DNA of 64,000 nucleotides from Verrucomicrobiales bacterium (GCA_015075445.1 JABTUJ010000003.1:248001-312000); one strand, 5' to 3'; counted from the first letter of the stretch, positions 8,604 through 19,480 are shown. The notes: generated from the letters alone by a model not told the origin. Numbers and translations are program-made.

Positions 8604-8845
8604 GCCGGCTGGGGGACGGGTGGGACCGGCAAGTCCTCTTCAGCCGAGGCCGCCGCGAAGGCAATGACCGCCCGCACCGCCGGCTCGGTCAGCGTCGGGA
8701 AATCGGCGAGGATTTCCGCCACTGTGGCGCCTTCGGCGAGGCTCGCCAACAGCGTCCGAACGGTGACCCGGGTGCCTATGATGACCCATTCGCCACCGCA
8801 AACCTCCGCTCGCTGTTCGAAGAAAGCCAGGTAGTCAATTGCCAT
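8600..8845 (-). CDS. DUF433 family antitoxin
   Basis: 81-residue protein with the DUF433 helix-turn-helix pattern: WVIIGTRVTVRTLLASLAEG, then TVAEILADFPTLTEPAVRAV. These proteins pair with DUF5615 PIN-like toxins in presumed type II toxin-antitoxin modules. Here the antitoxin is the first gene and its stop overlaps the toxin start. The protein looks full length even though its toxin partner is short. Confidence 0.88.
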   Translation of the reverse strand: MAIDYLAFFEQRAEVCGGEWVIIGTRVTVRTLLASLAEGATVAEILADFPTLTEPAVRAVIAFAAASAEEDLPVPPVPQPA

Positions 8846-8916
8846 GTCCGCACTGTATCAAAACCCGATCGGCCCGCAACTGCGGTTTGCCGCAAGCCTT
8901 CCCTCGCGAACACCGT

Positions 8917-9010
8917 CCACCACGAAGGACACGAAGCTCACGGAGACCAAACCGGAGAAGAGCTCCAACGCCCCGCCCTCCTTCGTGTTCTTCGTGCGCT
9001 TCGTGGTGGA
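8917..9010. repeat. Intergenic hairpin element, CACGAAGG type
   Basis: ccaccacgaaggacacgaag (from 8917) pairs with cttcgtgttcttcgtgcgct and its continuation (8981-9010); the loop is about 35 bases. It is the same family as 8211-8302, and the two copies bracket the DUF433/DUF5615 pair. It lies 55 bases upstream of the LRR protein start. Confidence 0.75.
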
Positions 9011-9064
9011 TTTCCGAATGCACGACGGGGCACCCAAGCTGCAACCTCCACACCTCACAACACC

Positions 9065-11560
9065 ATGAAAACGAAACCGAGAATCCAGTCGGTCTGTTTG
9101 AGCCTGCTGTTCCTCGCCTGGACGGCGGCCCTTCACGCCGCCCAGTTCGGCGACTTCAGCTACGAATCCAGCGGCACCGGGGGCATCATCATCACCGGCT
9201 ACACCGGCGCCGGAGGTGACGTGACAGTCCCCGACACCATCGCCGGCCTCCCTGTCACCAGCATCGGTTACGCGGCGTTCCATGGGTGCAACCTAACCAG
9301 TGTGGCCATCCCCAGCACCGTCAGCTACATCGCGGGCCCTGCCTTCTTGGGCTCCAAGGGTCTGATGGCTATTGACGTCGCATCTGCAAACCCGTCCTAC
9401 AGCAGCCTGGACGGCGTTCTGTTCCACAAAAGACCGACCACGCTCATCCAATATCCAGCGGGGAAGGTAGGCGCCTACACTATCCCCGAAAGCGTTACCA
9501 GCATCGGGAACAGTGCGTTTGCTGGCTGCATCGGCCTGACGAGCATCACAATCCCCGACACCGTAACCACCATCGAGTACGGTGCGTTCGCAGGTTGCGT
9601 CGGCCTGACCGCCGTCATGATCCCACACAGTGTCACCCTGATCAAGGAGCGAGCGTTCTCCGGGTGCGCCAGCCTCACTGCGATCGAGGTGGCGGTTATG
9701 AACCCGGTCTACAGCAGCTTCGATGGGGTGCTGTTGGACACGCCTCCGACGACGTTGCTCTTCTGCCCTTCAGGCAAGACAGGCGCCTTCACCATCCCTG
9801 GCAGCGTCAACGCCATCGCGTCAGAGGCTTTCTCTTCCTGCGCCGGCCTGACCAGCATCATCATCACCGATCGCGTCTTCTGGATCGGCAGCACTGCATT
9901 CGCGGGCTGCAAGGGCCTCACCAGCGTAACCATCCCCAAGAGCGTCACCAGCATCGGGGACGCGGCGTTCTCCGGCTGCACCAAGCTCACTTCGTTGGAG
10001 GTGGCCGCCCTCAACCCGGTCTACAGCAGCGTCGATGGGGTGCTGTTCAACAAGCCTCAGACGACGTTGATGTTATGCCCTCCAGGCAAGACGGGCACCT
10101 TCACCGTCCCCGACAGCGTCAACGCCATCGGGCAATCGGCGTTCGCGGGCTGCACCGGTCTGACCAGCCTCATGATCGCCGACAACGTCGTCAGCATCGG
10201 CGCCCAGGCTTTTGGCGGCTGCACCAACCTGAGGACAATCGAGGTGGCCGCCCTGAACCCGGTTTACAGCAGCTTCGAGGGGGTGGTGTTCAACAAGAGC
10301 CAGACGACGTTGATGTTATGCCCTCCAGGCAAGACGGGCACCTTCACCGTCCCCGGCCACGTGACGACCATCGCAGACCAAGCGTTCTTTGCCTGCACCC
10401 GCCTTACCAGCGTCACGATCGGCAACAATGTCACCCGCATCGGACCGAATGTGTTTTCGGGTTGCTCCGGCCTGACCAGCGTCACGATCCCCGACAGCGT
10501 CACCAGCATCGGGGGCAGCGCGTTCTACGGCTGCAGCGGCCTGACCAGCGTCACCATCGGCAACAGGGTCACCAGCATCGGGGACTATGCGTTCTCGGGC
10601 TGCACTGGCCTGACCGGCATCGTGATCCCCAACAGCTTCAGCATCGGCGAGCACGCCTTCAGGGAGTGCACCAGCCTGGCCAGCGTCCTTCTCGGTAACA
10701 GCGTCACCAGCATCGAACAGGCGACGTTCCTGTGGTGCACCAACCTGGCCAGCGTGACGATCCCCGACAGCGTCACCCGCATCGGGCGGGGGACATTCTC
10801 CTACTGCACCAGCCTGACCGATATCGTCATTCCCGATAGTGTTCAAGTCATCGAAGATGCCTTCGAATCGGGTGGGAGACGGGATACATCCGGGACGTTC
10901 TCGCGCTGCACCAGCTTGAAGAACGTCACACTCGGTAACGGCCTGAGCCGAATTGCATCAGGTATGTTCGACGGCTGCACCCGCCTGACCAGCGTCACCA
11001 TACCCGACAACGTCACCCGCATCGGGCGGGGGGCGTTCCAGGACTGTACCAGCCTGACTGTGCTGACTATCCCCGCCAGCGTCATCGGAATTGAGGGGTT
11101 GGCGTTCCGGGGCTGCACCGGCTTGACCAGCCTCGTCATCCCCACCGGCGTCACCAGTATCGAGGAAGGAGCGTTCGAGCTCTGCATCACCCTGAAGGCA
11201 CTTTACTTCCAGGGAAATGCCCCGGACGTCAGCGAGTCCGTGTTCGACCGTGCCGACAACGTCACCATCTGCTACCTGCCGGGCACCACGGGTTGGGGGC
11301 CTGTGTATGCCGGCCGGCCAACAGCGCTTTGGGCGAACCCGGTGATCTTGGAAGGCACCCTCGGCACAAAAGCCAACGCCCTGGGTTTCAGCATCGCCTG
11401 GGCGCCGGATGCCACCGTGGTCGTCGAAGCGACCACGGACCTGACCGCGCCGATCTGGGTTCCGGTGTCGACGCACGTTCTGGCGGGCGGTGTAGCGGAG
11501 TTTCGAGATCCGGAGCCGACGAGTTCAGCGGCTCGCTTCTACCGTTTGCGTTCACCTTGA
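9065..11560 (+). CDS. BspA-type leucine-rich repeat surface protein
   Basis: 831-residue secreted protein. The signal peptide is MKTKPRIQSVCLSLLFLAWT with a cut after ALHA. It is followed by about 25 LRR_5 (BspA-type) repeats of roughly 23 residues with the consensus AF.GC.GLTSVTIPDSVTSI. Five longer spacer units contain NPVYSSFDGVLF and LLCPSGKTGTFTVP-like text. The C-terminal 70 residues form the shared module (VEATTDLTAPIWVPV...FRDPEPTSSAARFYRLRSP). Proteins of this type mediate adhesion or surface contact. No Shine-Dalgarno is visible upstream of the start. A decayed copy of its 3' end is at 14811-15002. The next gene starts 32 bases later behind a good ribosome site. Confidence 0.88.
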   Translation: MKTKPRIQSVCLSLLFLAWTAALHAAQFGDFSYESSGTGGIIITGYTGAGGDVTVPDTIAGLPVTSIGYAAFHGCNLTSVAIPSTVSYIAGPAFLGSKGLMAIDVASANPSYSSLDGVLFHKRPTTLIQYPAGKVGAYTIPESVTSIGNSAFAGCIGLTSITIPDTVTTIEYGAFAGCVGLTAVMIPHSVTLIKERAFSGCASLTAIEVAVMNPVYSSFDGVLLDTPPTTLLFCPSGKTGAFTIPGSVNAIASEAFSSCAGLTSIIITDRVFWIGSTAFAGCKGLTSVTIPKSVTSIGDAAFSGCTKLTSLEVAALNPVYSSVDGVLFNKPQTTLMLCPPGKTGTFTVPDSVNAIGQSAFAGCTGLTSLMIADNVVSIGAQAFGGCTNLRTIEVAALNPVYSSFEGVVFNKSQTTLMLCPPGKTGTFTVPGHVTTIADQAFFACTRLTSVTIGNNVTRIGPNVFSGCSGLTSVTIPDSVTSIGGSAFYGCSGLTSVTIGNRVTSIGDYAFSGCTGLTGIVIPNSFSIGEHAFRECTSLASVLLGNSVTSIEQATFLWCTNLASVTIPDSVTRIGRGTFSYCTSLTDIVIPDSVQVIEDAFESGGRRDTSGTFSRCTSLKNVTLGNGLSRIASGMFDGCTRLTSVTIPDNVTRIGRGAFQDCTSLTVLTIPASVIGIEGLAFRGCTGLTSLVIPTGVTSIEEGAFELCITLKALYFQGNAPDVSESVFDRADNVTICYLPGTTGWGPVYAGRPTALWANPVILEGTLGTKANALGFSIAWAPDATVVVEATTDLTAPIWVPVSTHVLAGGVAEFRDPEPTSSAARFYRLRSP

Positions 11561-11592
11561 CTATTTACCTTAACCAATCTTCGGAGGAAATC

Positions 11593-14500
11593 ATGAAAGC
11601 CAACAATCCTTTGACCTGGGCCGCCCCCATCCTGGCGGCATTGAACGTGTTCGCTGCCACCGATCCGCTGGACGAATGGCAGCCGCTGAACCCAACCCCC
11701 ACGGCCAACCGATTGAACGCCGTGACCTGCGGGGACGGACTCTACGTCGCCGTGGGCGAGTTGGGCACGGTCGTCACATCATCCGATGCCACGAACTGGG
11801 TTCTCCAGGCGAGCGGCATACCGGACGATCTGCGCGGGGTCGCCTGGGGGGAGGGAACATTCGTCGGGGTGGGCGACAACGGCCTCACGCTCGCTTCGGC
11901 AGACGGCCAGGAGTGGGACGTGGGCACCGTCGCGGCCGACGTGCGGTTTCGGGCGGTGGCATTCGGCACGGGACGTTTCGTTGCGGTGGGCGAGAACCGC
12001 GTCGCCCCCGCGGGCGGCCAGGTGTGGACCTCGACCCACGGCTGCGCCTGGACCCGGGTCGAGGTTCCCGATCTGCCGCCGCTGGGTGGCATTGCGGCCG
12101 GACCGGACGGCTGGGTTGCCGCCAGCGACGATGGCCGGGTGTTCACGTCGAGCGATGGACTGCAGTGGCAAGCCTCCATGAGCGGGCTGGCCGGGACATG
12201 GTTCAGCGTAGGCTGGGGTGCGGACCTCTGGGTCGCTGTCGGGATGGGCGGCGGGATGGCGACCTCGAGCACGGGCCGCGAGTGGTCTCCGGCAACGTCC
12301 GGGGCGGAGGAGTGGTTGTATGGGGTCGCCGGCGGGACGAATCTCAGCACGGCCACACCCTTGTGGGTGGCGGTTGGGGCGGGCGGCAAGATCCTGTCCT
12401 CCGTCAATGGCACGAACTGGACGAGCCGAACCACCGGCTGGTCGGACACGCTGCGGGGCGTCGCCTTTGGTCCGGCAGGTTTCGTGGCGGTTGGGGACAA
12501 CGGCACGATCCAGCAGTCTTCAAGTGGCGCGACGTGGTCCCAGCGGTCGAGCGGCCCGCGGGATTGGATGGCGGCGGTTGCGCACGGAGGGGGCATCACG
12601 GTGGCGGCGAATGTGTTTACCAAGGTTCTCGCTGAGACAGACATGAAGACCACCCTCTTAAGTTCGAGGAACGGCGCGGCCTGGAATCAGCGCACCTTGA
12701 GCAACTTCATCCTCGGCGGGCTGGCCTACGGTGATGGCCTTTTCCTCGCGGTAGGACCGATAGCGTCCACCGGGGACGGACTCATTTACACCTCGACCAA
12801 CGGAGTGAACTGGGTCCAGCGGGGCACCTGGGCTCTTCGCAGGTCGTGCTGGGACGCGGTGTTTGGGAACGGGCGCTTCGTCGTCGTGGGCGGGAACGCG
12901 TTCAACTTCCGTACCAACGCCGTCTGCCTGGCCTCGACCAACGGACTCAACTGGACGCAGCAGGATGCGGGGACGAAAAGCGAGCTTGTGGCGGTTACCT
13001 GGGGCAACGACCGATTTGTGGCTGTGGGCTATGGTGGCACCGTCACCGTCTCGCCGGATGGGTTGAACTGGACCGAGCAGTCCTCCGGCACGGACGAGTA
13101 TCTTTGGGAGGTGGCCTGGGGCGAGGGCTCGTTTGTGGCGGTGGGCAACGAGGGTACCGTCCTGACCTCGCCTGATGGGGTGCAATGGACCTCGAGGGCC
13201 TCCGGCACACGCCACGCCCTGCTCGGCGTGGCCTTTGGAGGCGGCACGTTCGTTGCCTGCGGTGGGGAAGGGACGTTGCTCACTTCCACGGACGGCATCG
13301 CCTGGACGCCGCGAGCCAGTGGGTCGCGCCAGTGGCTCAGTGGCGTAGCCTGGGCTGGGGATTCGTTTCTGGTGTCGGGGGACCACGGGGTGCTGCTGCG
13401 TTCGGGCGAATGGAGCGGGTCAAAGGGGTGGGGCGCCGGTCCCATGGCCGCTTGCAAGGCTGCGGGCGACGAGGCGCCCGGCCCGGAGCTTCCTGTTCCG
13501 GCTCTGGTAAGCCCCCTGCAGCCAATGGGCAGCGGTGGGGACACGAATGTTCACCACTTCCAGGGCATCCGCTACGCTCCGGCCCAGGGCATCGAGCTGA
13601 CCCTGGCGGGGGCGATCCCGAGCGGGTTCCCTTCGGATTACGACCTGTTTCCGGTCGAGGTCTCGGAGGACCTGACCAACTGGACGCCCTGGCAGACGTT
13701 TCTGCGGACGAACCGGCTGGGGCGCAGCTTCAGTCCGTGGGACACGTCAGCCGTCGAGACATCCCGCCGGTTCTATCGGACGTTCACCAACCAGTTTCCC
13801 ACCGTCATCCTTCAGCCGACCGGGCCGCATCCGGTGGGCCGGACGGTGCGCTGGGTTGAGCTGCCCAGTCACAGCGTGCGCCGACTGTTCCGCGTCTTCG
13901 TGTGGTATCCGGCTCGCGCCCAGGCCGGGCAGAGACCGATGCGTTACTTCGAGTCGAAGCTGGCGGGGCAATGGGCCGGATATTACGGAGGATCGGCGGC
14001 GGTCTTCGGAGCGGCCTTTGCCCACGCATCGCACGAGGTTGAATTCGCCGCCGCGCTGCCGCCCTGTCCGGTTGTGCTCTGTTCGCCGGGAGGGGGCAAC
14101 GCCGGCACGGACAACACGGACAAGGCGGAGGACCTCGCCAGTCACGGCTTCGTCGTTTTCGGCATGGAACACTACGACAGCTTGTACAGTCTCGAGCCGG
14201 ACGGGGCGGGTGTGATCGGCCCGTACTTCGAACCGGTTGACGCTCTGCGAACCGCCCGGGTCAAGGATGCGCTTGGGGTCATCGAACACCTGGACCGATG
14301 GAACCGTGAGGATCCCCTGCTTGCGGGCAGACTCGATCCGGAACGCGTCGGGATGTTCGGCTTTTCGGCGGGTGGTGGCACATCCGTCGAGATCGCTCAA
14401 AGATATCCGCAGTGCCAAGCGGCGGTGAGTCTGGACGGCGCCTTTTCCCACGATACCCTCCGCCCCGGTTGCTCGAAAGCCATCATGGGCATCGTGCGCG

Positions 14501-14775
14501 ATACGGGGGGCATCGCACTGCACGAACTGCGCGGGGCCATACGGGAGTTTGTCGAGTCACTGCCCAATGACGCCTACTTCTTCCGGGTCAGCGGAACCAC
14601 GCACGGCAACTTCGGCGATTACGGCTGGTTCATCAGCAAGAACGCGCGCGTCGGCACGTTGACCAAGCGGTCGGTCACCTCATTCTTCAACAAGTATCTG
14701 CGCGGCGTGGACGATCATTTCCTCGATGATCCCGGTTCCGAGTATTCGGAAGTCATGGATTTCGTCCGCCGCTGA
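11593..14775 (+). CDS. Secreted propeller protein fused to a PAF-acetylhydrolase-like serine hydrolase
   Basis: 1060 residues. The start at 11593 has a strong ribosome site (ggagg at 11583) and a signal peptide ([20 protein letters not shown]). Residues about 30-620 hold a dozen or more BNR/YCF48-like blades with the pattern [17 protein letters not shown]. Residues about 640-735 match the F-Y-R module ([14 protein letters not shown]...SRRFYRTF), here internal rather than terminal. Residues about 745-1060 are an alpha/beta hydrolase like platelet-activating-factor acetylhydrolase: [20 protein letters not shown] near the oxyanion site, GFSAGG with Ser925, SLDGAF with Asp948, and [10 protein letters not shown] with His1004. 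The triad therefore looks intact. The likely activity is an exported lipase or esterase; the substrate is unknown. Confidence 0.85.
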   Translation: MKANNPLTWAAPILAALNVFAATDPLDEWQPLNPTPTANRLNAVTCGDGLYVAVGELGTVVTSSDATNWVLQASGIPDDLRGVAWGEGTFVGVGDNGLTLASADGQEWDVGTVAADVRFRAVAFGTGRFVAVGENRVAPAGGQVWTSTHGCAWTRVEVPDLPPLGGIAAGPDGWVAASDDGRVFTSSDGLQWQASMSGLAGTWFSVGWGADLWVAVGMGGGMATSSTGREWSPATSGAEEWLYGVAGGTNLSTATPLWVAVGAGGKILSSVNGTNWTSRTTGWSDTLRGVAFGPAGFVAVGDNGTIQQSSSGATWSQRSSGPRDWMAAVAHGGGITVAANVFTKVLAETDMKTTLLSSRNGAAWNQRTLSNFILGGLAYGDGLFLAVGPIASTGDGLIYTSTNGVNWVQRGTWALRRSCWDAVFGNGRFVVVGGNAFNFRTNAVCLASTNGLNWTQQDAGTKSELVAVTWGNDRFVAVGYGGTVTVSPDGLNWTEQSSGTDEYLWEVAWGEGSFVAVGNEGTVLTSPDGVQWTSRASGTRHALLGVAFGGGTFVACGGEGTLLTSTDGIAWTPRASGSRQWLSGVAWAGDSFLVSGDHGVLLRSGEWSGSKGWGAGPMAACKAAGDEAPGPELPVPALVSPLQPMGSGGDTNVHHFQGIRYAPAQGIELTLAGAIPSGFPSDYDLFPVEVSEDLTNWTPWQTFLRTNRLGRSFSPWDTSAVETSRRFYRTFTNQFPTVILQPTGPHPVGRTVRWVELPSHSVRRLFRVFVWYPARAQAGQRPMRYFESKLAGQWAGYYGGSAAVFGAAFAHASHEVEFAAALPPCPVVLCSPGGGNAGTDNTDKAEDLASHGFVVFGMEHYDSLYSLEPDGAGVIGPYFEPVDALRTARVKDALGVIEHLDRWNREDPLLAGRLDPERVGMFGFSAGGGTSVEIAQRYPQCQAAVSLDGAFSHDTLRPGCSKAIMGIVRDTGGIALHELRGAIREFVESLPNDAYFFRVSGTTHGNFGDYGWFISKNARVGTLTKRSVTSFFNKYLRGVDDHFLDDPGSEYSEVMDFVRR

Positions 14776-14810
14776 GCGCCCCGCACGGGCTCAACCGAAA
14801 GGAATCGAGA

Positions 14811-15100
14811 ATGCCAACGCAACCGACCAGCGCCCAACGGACGCGCCACGACATTACCGGTCCTCGCGATTTCGCGCGCGGCGCCTGTCGCCCACCGGCG
14901 GAGCTGGCACGGACCCACGTTCCGGCGGGCGGCGCGGCGGGGTTTCGCGATCCGGAGCCATCAATCGAGCCGGCTCGCTTCTACCGTTTATGCTCACCTT
15001 AACTTCTCACCTGAACCCATCTTTGGAGGAAAACATGAAAACCAACAATCGTTCGACAGTCCCCGCGCCCAGCGTGGCGGCATTCGGTGTCTCCGCCCCA
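14811..15100 (+). pseudogene. Remnant of a duplicated LRR-gene 3' end and following leader
   Basis: The 63-codon frame 14811-15002 ends [20 protein letters not shown], which matches the end of the LRR protein at 11500-11560. The sequence after it (ttggaggaaaacatgaaaac, 15021-15040, then the codons for [10 protein letters not shown]) matches the ribosome site and first codons of the 11593 gene. It is therefore a decayed copy of the junction at about 11440-11660. The short frame beginning at 15034 runs in frame into the LVIVD gene but is probably not its real start. Confidence 0.65.
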
Positions 15101-15181
15101 AGCCGGGGCGCGAGACATTTCGGGTCGAGTCGCCCGCAGGTCCCTGCCGACCGGGCGCCCACGACTACAACGGAGCAATCC

Positions 15182-15673
15182 ATGAAAACCAATCGTCTCA
15201 CTTCGGCAAGGCGCCGTGCCGGCGGGGTGGCAGCCCGGCCGTGGCGGTTCGGGCTGCTGCTTTGTCTGACCGCGGCCGCTTTGATGTTGGGCAACGCCCG
15301 CGCGGTGGACCTGGACCCGGTGCTCCGCGGCCAGTGGCCGCCGTTTGCGCGCGCATCTGCGCTGGGCGTGGCGGTCTCCGGCCACCACGCCTACGTGGCG
15401 GCCGGTGAAGCCGGTTTGCAGGTGATTGACCTGAGCAACCCGGCCGGCCCGCAGCAGGTGGGCGGCTATGACACCAGCGGGTATGCGCGGGGCGTGGTGG
15501 TCTCCGGCCACTACGCACACGTGGCGGATGGCGATGCCGGTTTGCAGGTGATTGACGTAAGCAACCCGGCCAACCCACAGTGGGTGGCCGCCGCGGACAC
15601 CGGGGATGCGCACGCCGGCGGTCGCAGGTCATCACGCCTACGGCGGCTGGCAGTTTGGAGGATTGACGACTAA
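15182..15673 (+). CDS. LVIVD-repeat secreted protein, N-terminal part
   Basis: The start at 15182 has ggag seven bases upstream and gives a long basic n-region plus a hydrophobic core ([20 protein letters not shown]), a plausible signal peptide. Two good LVIVD units follow ([20 protein letters not shown], then [18 protein letters not shown]). The frame breaks near 15614, where [11 protein letters not shown] continues in another frame, and the stop at 15673 is an artefact of that break. The gene evidently continues to 18545. The span 15182-18545 is 3364 bases, which is not a multiple of three, in keeping with unrepaired indels. Confidence 0.75.
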   Translation: MKTNRLTSARRRAGGVAARPWRFGLLLCLTAAALMLGNARAVDLDPVLRGQWPPFARASALGVAVSGHHAYVAAGEAGLQVIDLSNPAGPQQVGGYDTSGYARGVVVSGHYAHVADGDAGLQVIDVSNPANPQWVAAADTGDAHAGGRRSSRLRRLAVWRIDD

Positions 15674-18240
15674 CCCGGCCAACCCGCAGCGGGTAGGCGG
15701 CTGTGCCACCAGCAGGCGCGCGCGGGTCGGCGACTTCCGCCACTACGCCTACGGCGACGCCTGACCTGCCATTTGAGGCCATCGACGTGAAAGTAATCCC
15801 GCCAACCCGCAGCGGGTGGGCGGCTGTGACTACGGGCCGGGCGGACGGTGGTCCTTGCGCGACTACGCCTACGGCGTCGTCGATGCCAGGGGACCTACGA
15901 CAGGCCGGTTTGCAGGTGATTGACGTGAGGACCGCCAATCCGCTGGCGGGTAGGCGGCTATCTTCCATGCATGCGCAGGATGGCGGTGCTCAGGCCACTA
16001 CGCCTGGCGCAGACATGGAGTGTCGACGTAGGTGACGACGTGAGCGATCCGGCCAACCTGCGGTGGGCCATGACACCAGCGGGCATGCGCAGGGGCGGAT
16101 GTCCAGGCCACTACGCTTGCGGTGGACACAAAGGCCGATTGCAGGTGATCAATGATCCGGGCCGTCACAGCGGGTGGGCAGCCATGACGAGCGCATCAGC
16201 GTTCGGCGTGGCGGTCTCGGCCACTACGCCTACGTGGCGGAGTGGGCGGATCGGCGGCTTGTGGTACTGGACCTGAGCAACTGGCCAACCTGCAACGGTG
16301 GAAGCCATGACCAGCGGGCCTGGTGCATGCCGTAAAGGTTCCGGCCGCTATGCCCGCGGCGGGCGCGCGGGGGCCGGTTTTGCAGGTGATCGGATGAGCA
16401 ACCCGGGCTAACTGGCAGCGGGTGGGCGGCTGGCGACACCAGCGGGAGGCGCGGGGCGTCGCAGTCCATGACTTTCGCCTACGGGCTGACGGCGCTGCCG
16501 GTTTGCAGGTGATTGACGTGAGCGATCCGGCCAATCCGCAGCGGGTGGCCGGCTATGACACCAGCGGGGGTGCGTCCAGCCTGGCGTTATCGGGCCACTA
16601 CGCCTACGTGGTGTTCTCGACTGTGGGGGGCGTGAGACAGTGGGCCGGTTTGCAGGTCATTGACGTGAGCGATCCGGCCAACCCGCAGCGGGTGGGCGGC
16701 TATCTCACCAGCGAGTCTGCGCGGGACGTGGCGGTCTCCGGCCACTACGCCTACGTGGCGGACGGAGAGGCCGGTTTGCAGGTGATTGACGTGAGCGACC
16801 CGGCCAACCCGCGGCGGGTGGGCGGCTATGACACCAGCGGGAGGCGCGGGCGGAGGGTTCTCGGCCACTACGCCTATGGGCTGGATGGAGAAGCTGGTTT
16901 GCAGGTGATTGACGTGGAAGGACCCGGCCCCACCCGCAGCGGTGGTGGCCGTGAGCAGCAGCGGTTAGCCCAGGGGCGGCGGGTCTCGGCCACTACGCCT
17001 ACGTGGCTGATGGGCTGCTGGTTTGCAGGTGATTGACGTGAGCAACTGGTCGCACCCGCAGCCAGGGCGCTATGGCACTATCGAAGGTAAGTGGTCGCGG
17101 TCTCCGGCCACTGCCACTTATGTGGCGGATGGGGTTCTCGGTCTGCAGGGTGATCGACGTGAGCAACCCGACCAACCCGCAGCGGGTGGGAGGCTGCGCA
17201 CCATCGCTGCACGTGGCGTGGCGGTCTTCAGCCACCACGCTTTACGGTGTGGAGGGAAAGGGGGTGGCCGGATTGGAGTGTTGCAGGTGATCGACGAGCG
17301 ACCCGGCCCACCCGTGCTGGGTGGAGGCTGCGCACCAGCGGCAAGGCGTGGGGCGTGGCGGTCTCGAACAACTACGCCTACGTGGCGGACGGTGAAGCCG
17401 GTTTGCAGGTGATCGACGTGAGCAACCCGGCCAACCCGCAGCGGGTCGGCGGCTACGACACCAGCGGGTATGCGCGTGACGTGGCGGTCTCAGGCAACTA
17501 CGCTTATGTGGCGGATGGGGATGCCGGTTTGCAGGTCATTGACGTGAGCAAGCCGGCCCACCCGCAGCCGGTGGGCGGCTATGACACCAGCGGGCTTGCG
17601 TGGGGCGTGGCGGTCTCGGACAACTACGCCTACGTGGCGGACGATGAAGCCGGTTTGCAGGTGATTGACGTGAGCGACCCGGCCCACCCGCAGCGGGTGG
17701 GAGGCTATGACACCGCCGGGAACGCGTATGGCGTGGCGGTCTCCGGCCACCACGCTTACGTGGCGTGGCATTCGTGCTTCCTGACTTGCTCGTGGGGTTT
17801 GGAGGTGATCGACGTGAGCAATCCGGCCAACCCACAGCGGGTGGGAGGCTATGACACCAGCGGGGTTGCGTGGGGCGTGGCGGTCTCCGGTCACTACGCC
17901 TACGTGGCGGATGCTTGGACCGGTTTGCAGGTGATCGACGTGAGCAATCCGGCCAACCCACAGCGGGTGGGCGGCTATGACACCGGCGGGGGAGCGGCTG
18001 GCGTGGCGGTCTCAGGCCACTGCGCCTACGTGGCGGCTTGGGAGACCGGTTTGCGGGTAATCGACGTTACCAACCCAGCCGGTCCACAGCCGGTGGGCGG
18101 CTGTGACACCAGCGGGTATGCGCAGGGCGTGGCGGTCTCCGGTCACTACGCCTACGTGGCGGATGATCGCGGCGGTTTGCAGGTGATCGATCTGAGCGAC
18201 CCGGCCAACCCGCGGCGGGTGGGCGGCAACTCGTCGTTCG
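15350..18240 (+). repeat. LVIVD coding repeat array, about 23 units of about 126 bp
   Basis: Each unit encodes about 42 residues: [20 protein letters not shown] then [20 protein letters not shown] count about 23 units from the recurring 'aacccgcagcgggtgggcgg' text. Units 1-2 and the last seven (from about 17370) read cleanly. The units between 15610 and 17360 contain one-base indels every few dozen bases and some larger gaps; one partly open stretch is 16422-17036. LVIVD repeats form beta-propeller-like surface domains. The clean flanks with an error-rich middle suggest unpolished repeat sequence more than ordinary decay. Confidence 0.8.
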
Positions 18241-18545
18241 ATGGGCAAGCGGTTTGCGTCGGTTCAGACCATGTGTTTGTTGCCGCGGGCCGCGATGGCC
18301 TGGTGATCCTGCACCCGTTCACGCCGCTGTCCGGCCCTCCGCTTTCCTTTGGGCAGGTGCGGACCGGTCCCACGGGGCTCGACCTGGTGCTCGAGGGACT
18401 GCCGGGGCTGCATGTGGACCTGGAGTGGAGCAGCGACCTGCACCACTGGCAAAGCTGGACCAACACCCTCCTGGGCACCGGTCCGGTGGGATTGACCGAT
18501 CCCGAGACCAACCCCCGGCAATTCTATCGCGCCATCGCCCGGTAA
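17247..18545 (+). CDS. LVIVD-repeat secreted protein, C-terminal part
   Basis: Open frame whose reliable part starts near 17350. It contains seven regular LVIVD units (for example [20 protein letters not shown]), one interrupted by an insert with two cysteines ([14 protein letters not shown]). It then has a divergent final unit and the shared C-terminal module ([20 protein letters not shown]...[17 protein letters not shown]). With 15182-15673 this would be one protein of about 1100 residues, secreted and propeller-like. Its function is unknown. Confidence 0.75.
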   Translation: MWRERGWPDWSVAGDRRATRPTRAGWRLRTSGKAWGVAVSNNYAYVADGEAGLQVIDVSNPANPQRVGGYDTSGYARDVAVSGNYAYVADGDAGLQVIDVSKPAHPQPVGGYDTSGLAWGVAVSDNYAYVADDEAGLQVIDVSDPAHPQRVGGYDTAGNAYGVAVSGHHAYVAWHSCFLTCSWGLEVIDVSNPANPQRVGGYDTSGVAWGVAVSGHYAYVADAWTGLQVIDVSNPANPQRVGGYDTGGGAAGVAVSGHCAYVAAWETGLRVIDVTNPAGPQPVGGCDTSGYAQGVAVSGHYAYVADDRGGLQVIDLSDPANPRRVGGNSSFDGQAVCVGSDHVFVAAGRDGLVILHPFTPLSGPPLSFGQVRTGPTGLDLVLEGLPGLHVDLEWSSDLHHWQSWTNTLLGTGPVGLTDPETNPRQFYRAIAR

Positions 18546-18826
18546 ACCGGGGAAGCACCCATGGTCGAGAACCAGATGATCCCTTCGTCGCGCCTCTTGC
18601 CCCTGGCTTTGACCGGACCCAGAAATCTTGTGCCACGATAGGGGCACGGCTTTACGGGCTTGGGCAGAACCGCGCCCTGCCGAAAGGCGGACCGGCAACG
18701 ATCTCACCAAGCGCACCCCGCTGTTGGTCCTCGTTTGTCTCACGAGCGGTTGGGCACGCTCTGGGCCGAGGACCCGGGCACGAATGAACGCTAATGGGCT
18801 CAACGACGTGGGGCGCCCCCACACTC
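18546..18826. other. Intergenic, nothing recognised
   Basis: About 280 bases between the LVIVD gene and the decayed PIN toxin. Open frames on both strands lack any family motif, and I see no hairpin repeat of the kinds found elsewhere here. Confidence 0.5.
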
Positions 18827-19135
18827 TTATCGGCTCGCTTGTCGTGCGGCGTGGCGAATCAGATCTTTCTCCTCTTTGTCCAGTGGCGGCCAGAGCCGCA
18901 ACCCAGCCACTCCCGCCAGCGGGCGCTGGCGGGAATTCCGGTCGAAGGAGAGAAACCACGCCGCCCCCATGGCCACCGCGGCGGCCACCAGCACGAGGTC
19001 GTGTCCGCCCGGACGGAGGGTGCGCGCAAAGCGCCGCGCCAGGCTCTCGGCTTGCTGGAAGGCGTCGGATTCAGCCGGTGGCCGCAGCGGGTCGTAAAGT
19101 CGGACGAGGAAACTCGAATCGGCGCAGTACCTCAT
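18827..19135 (-). pseudogene. VapC-like PIN toxin with internal deletion
   Basis: 102 residues. The N-terminus MRYCADSSFLVRLYDP carries the first PIN-domain Asp. The C-terminal part (VLVAAAVAMGAAWFLSFDRN, then AGLRLWPPL) matches the end of PIN domains. About 30-40 residues that normally lie between them, with the middle acidic residues, are missing. It is directly downstream of a decayed antitoxin with ATGA overlap, so this was a vapBC-type pair. It is probably inactive. Confidence 0.7.
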
Positions 19136-19303
19136 GGTGGGTTCTCCAAGGCGGCTTTACGCGCCCGCAGGCGGCGACGATGTTCCTCCGGTTCCGCGAC
19201 AAGGCCGCCGCCTGCCTGCTTCTGTTCCTTCAGCCACTCAAAGTGGGCTTTTCAGTCCGGCTTACGCTCCAGAACCGCGGTTCGCGGCCGTCTTGAGGGT
19301 CAT
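19132..19303 (-). pseudogene. Remnant of the antitoxin of the PIN pair
   Basis: From ATG 19303 the frame reads MTLKTAANR, then shifts; the next frame reads VLERKPD, a stop, and then KAHFEWLKEQKQAGGGLVAE with RRLRARKAALENPP before the stop at 19132. That stop overlaps the toxin start by 4 bases. Both a frameshift and a nonsense codon are needed to read it as one protein of about 55-60 residues. The text fits a small VapB-like antitoxin. Confidence 0.55.
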
Positions 19304-19480
19304 GGGACGAGCGGAGGGGGTGGCTGCTCGCATTTTGGCCCGGCTGATTTCCTGGCTCGCCTTGGGTCCCGAGGTGTGGTCCCCTCGCATCGAAGTCCCG
19401 TCGCACCTCGAACGCGCGTTATCGGTTCGGGTTGCCGGGAGCGGCGCCGGATTGGCGCGGCGGCTGACCTTGCTGGGCCC

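Noticed and set aside
9595-10698. Plus-strand frame rich in H, Q and R within the LRR gene
   Set aside because: A frame-shifted reading of the LRR repeats; its periodicity is inherited from the real gene.
15350-18240. Possible CRISPR array, because of regular repeats
   Set aside because: Units are about 126 bases, coding and continuous, without unique spacers; they encode LVIVD repeats.
18264-18959. 231-codon minus-strand frame in the gap after the LVIVD gene
   Set aside because: It overlaps the real 3' end of the LVIVD gene and has no family motif or sensible start.
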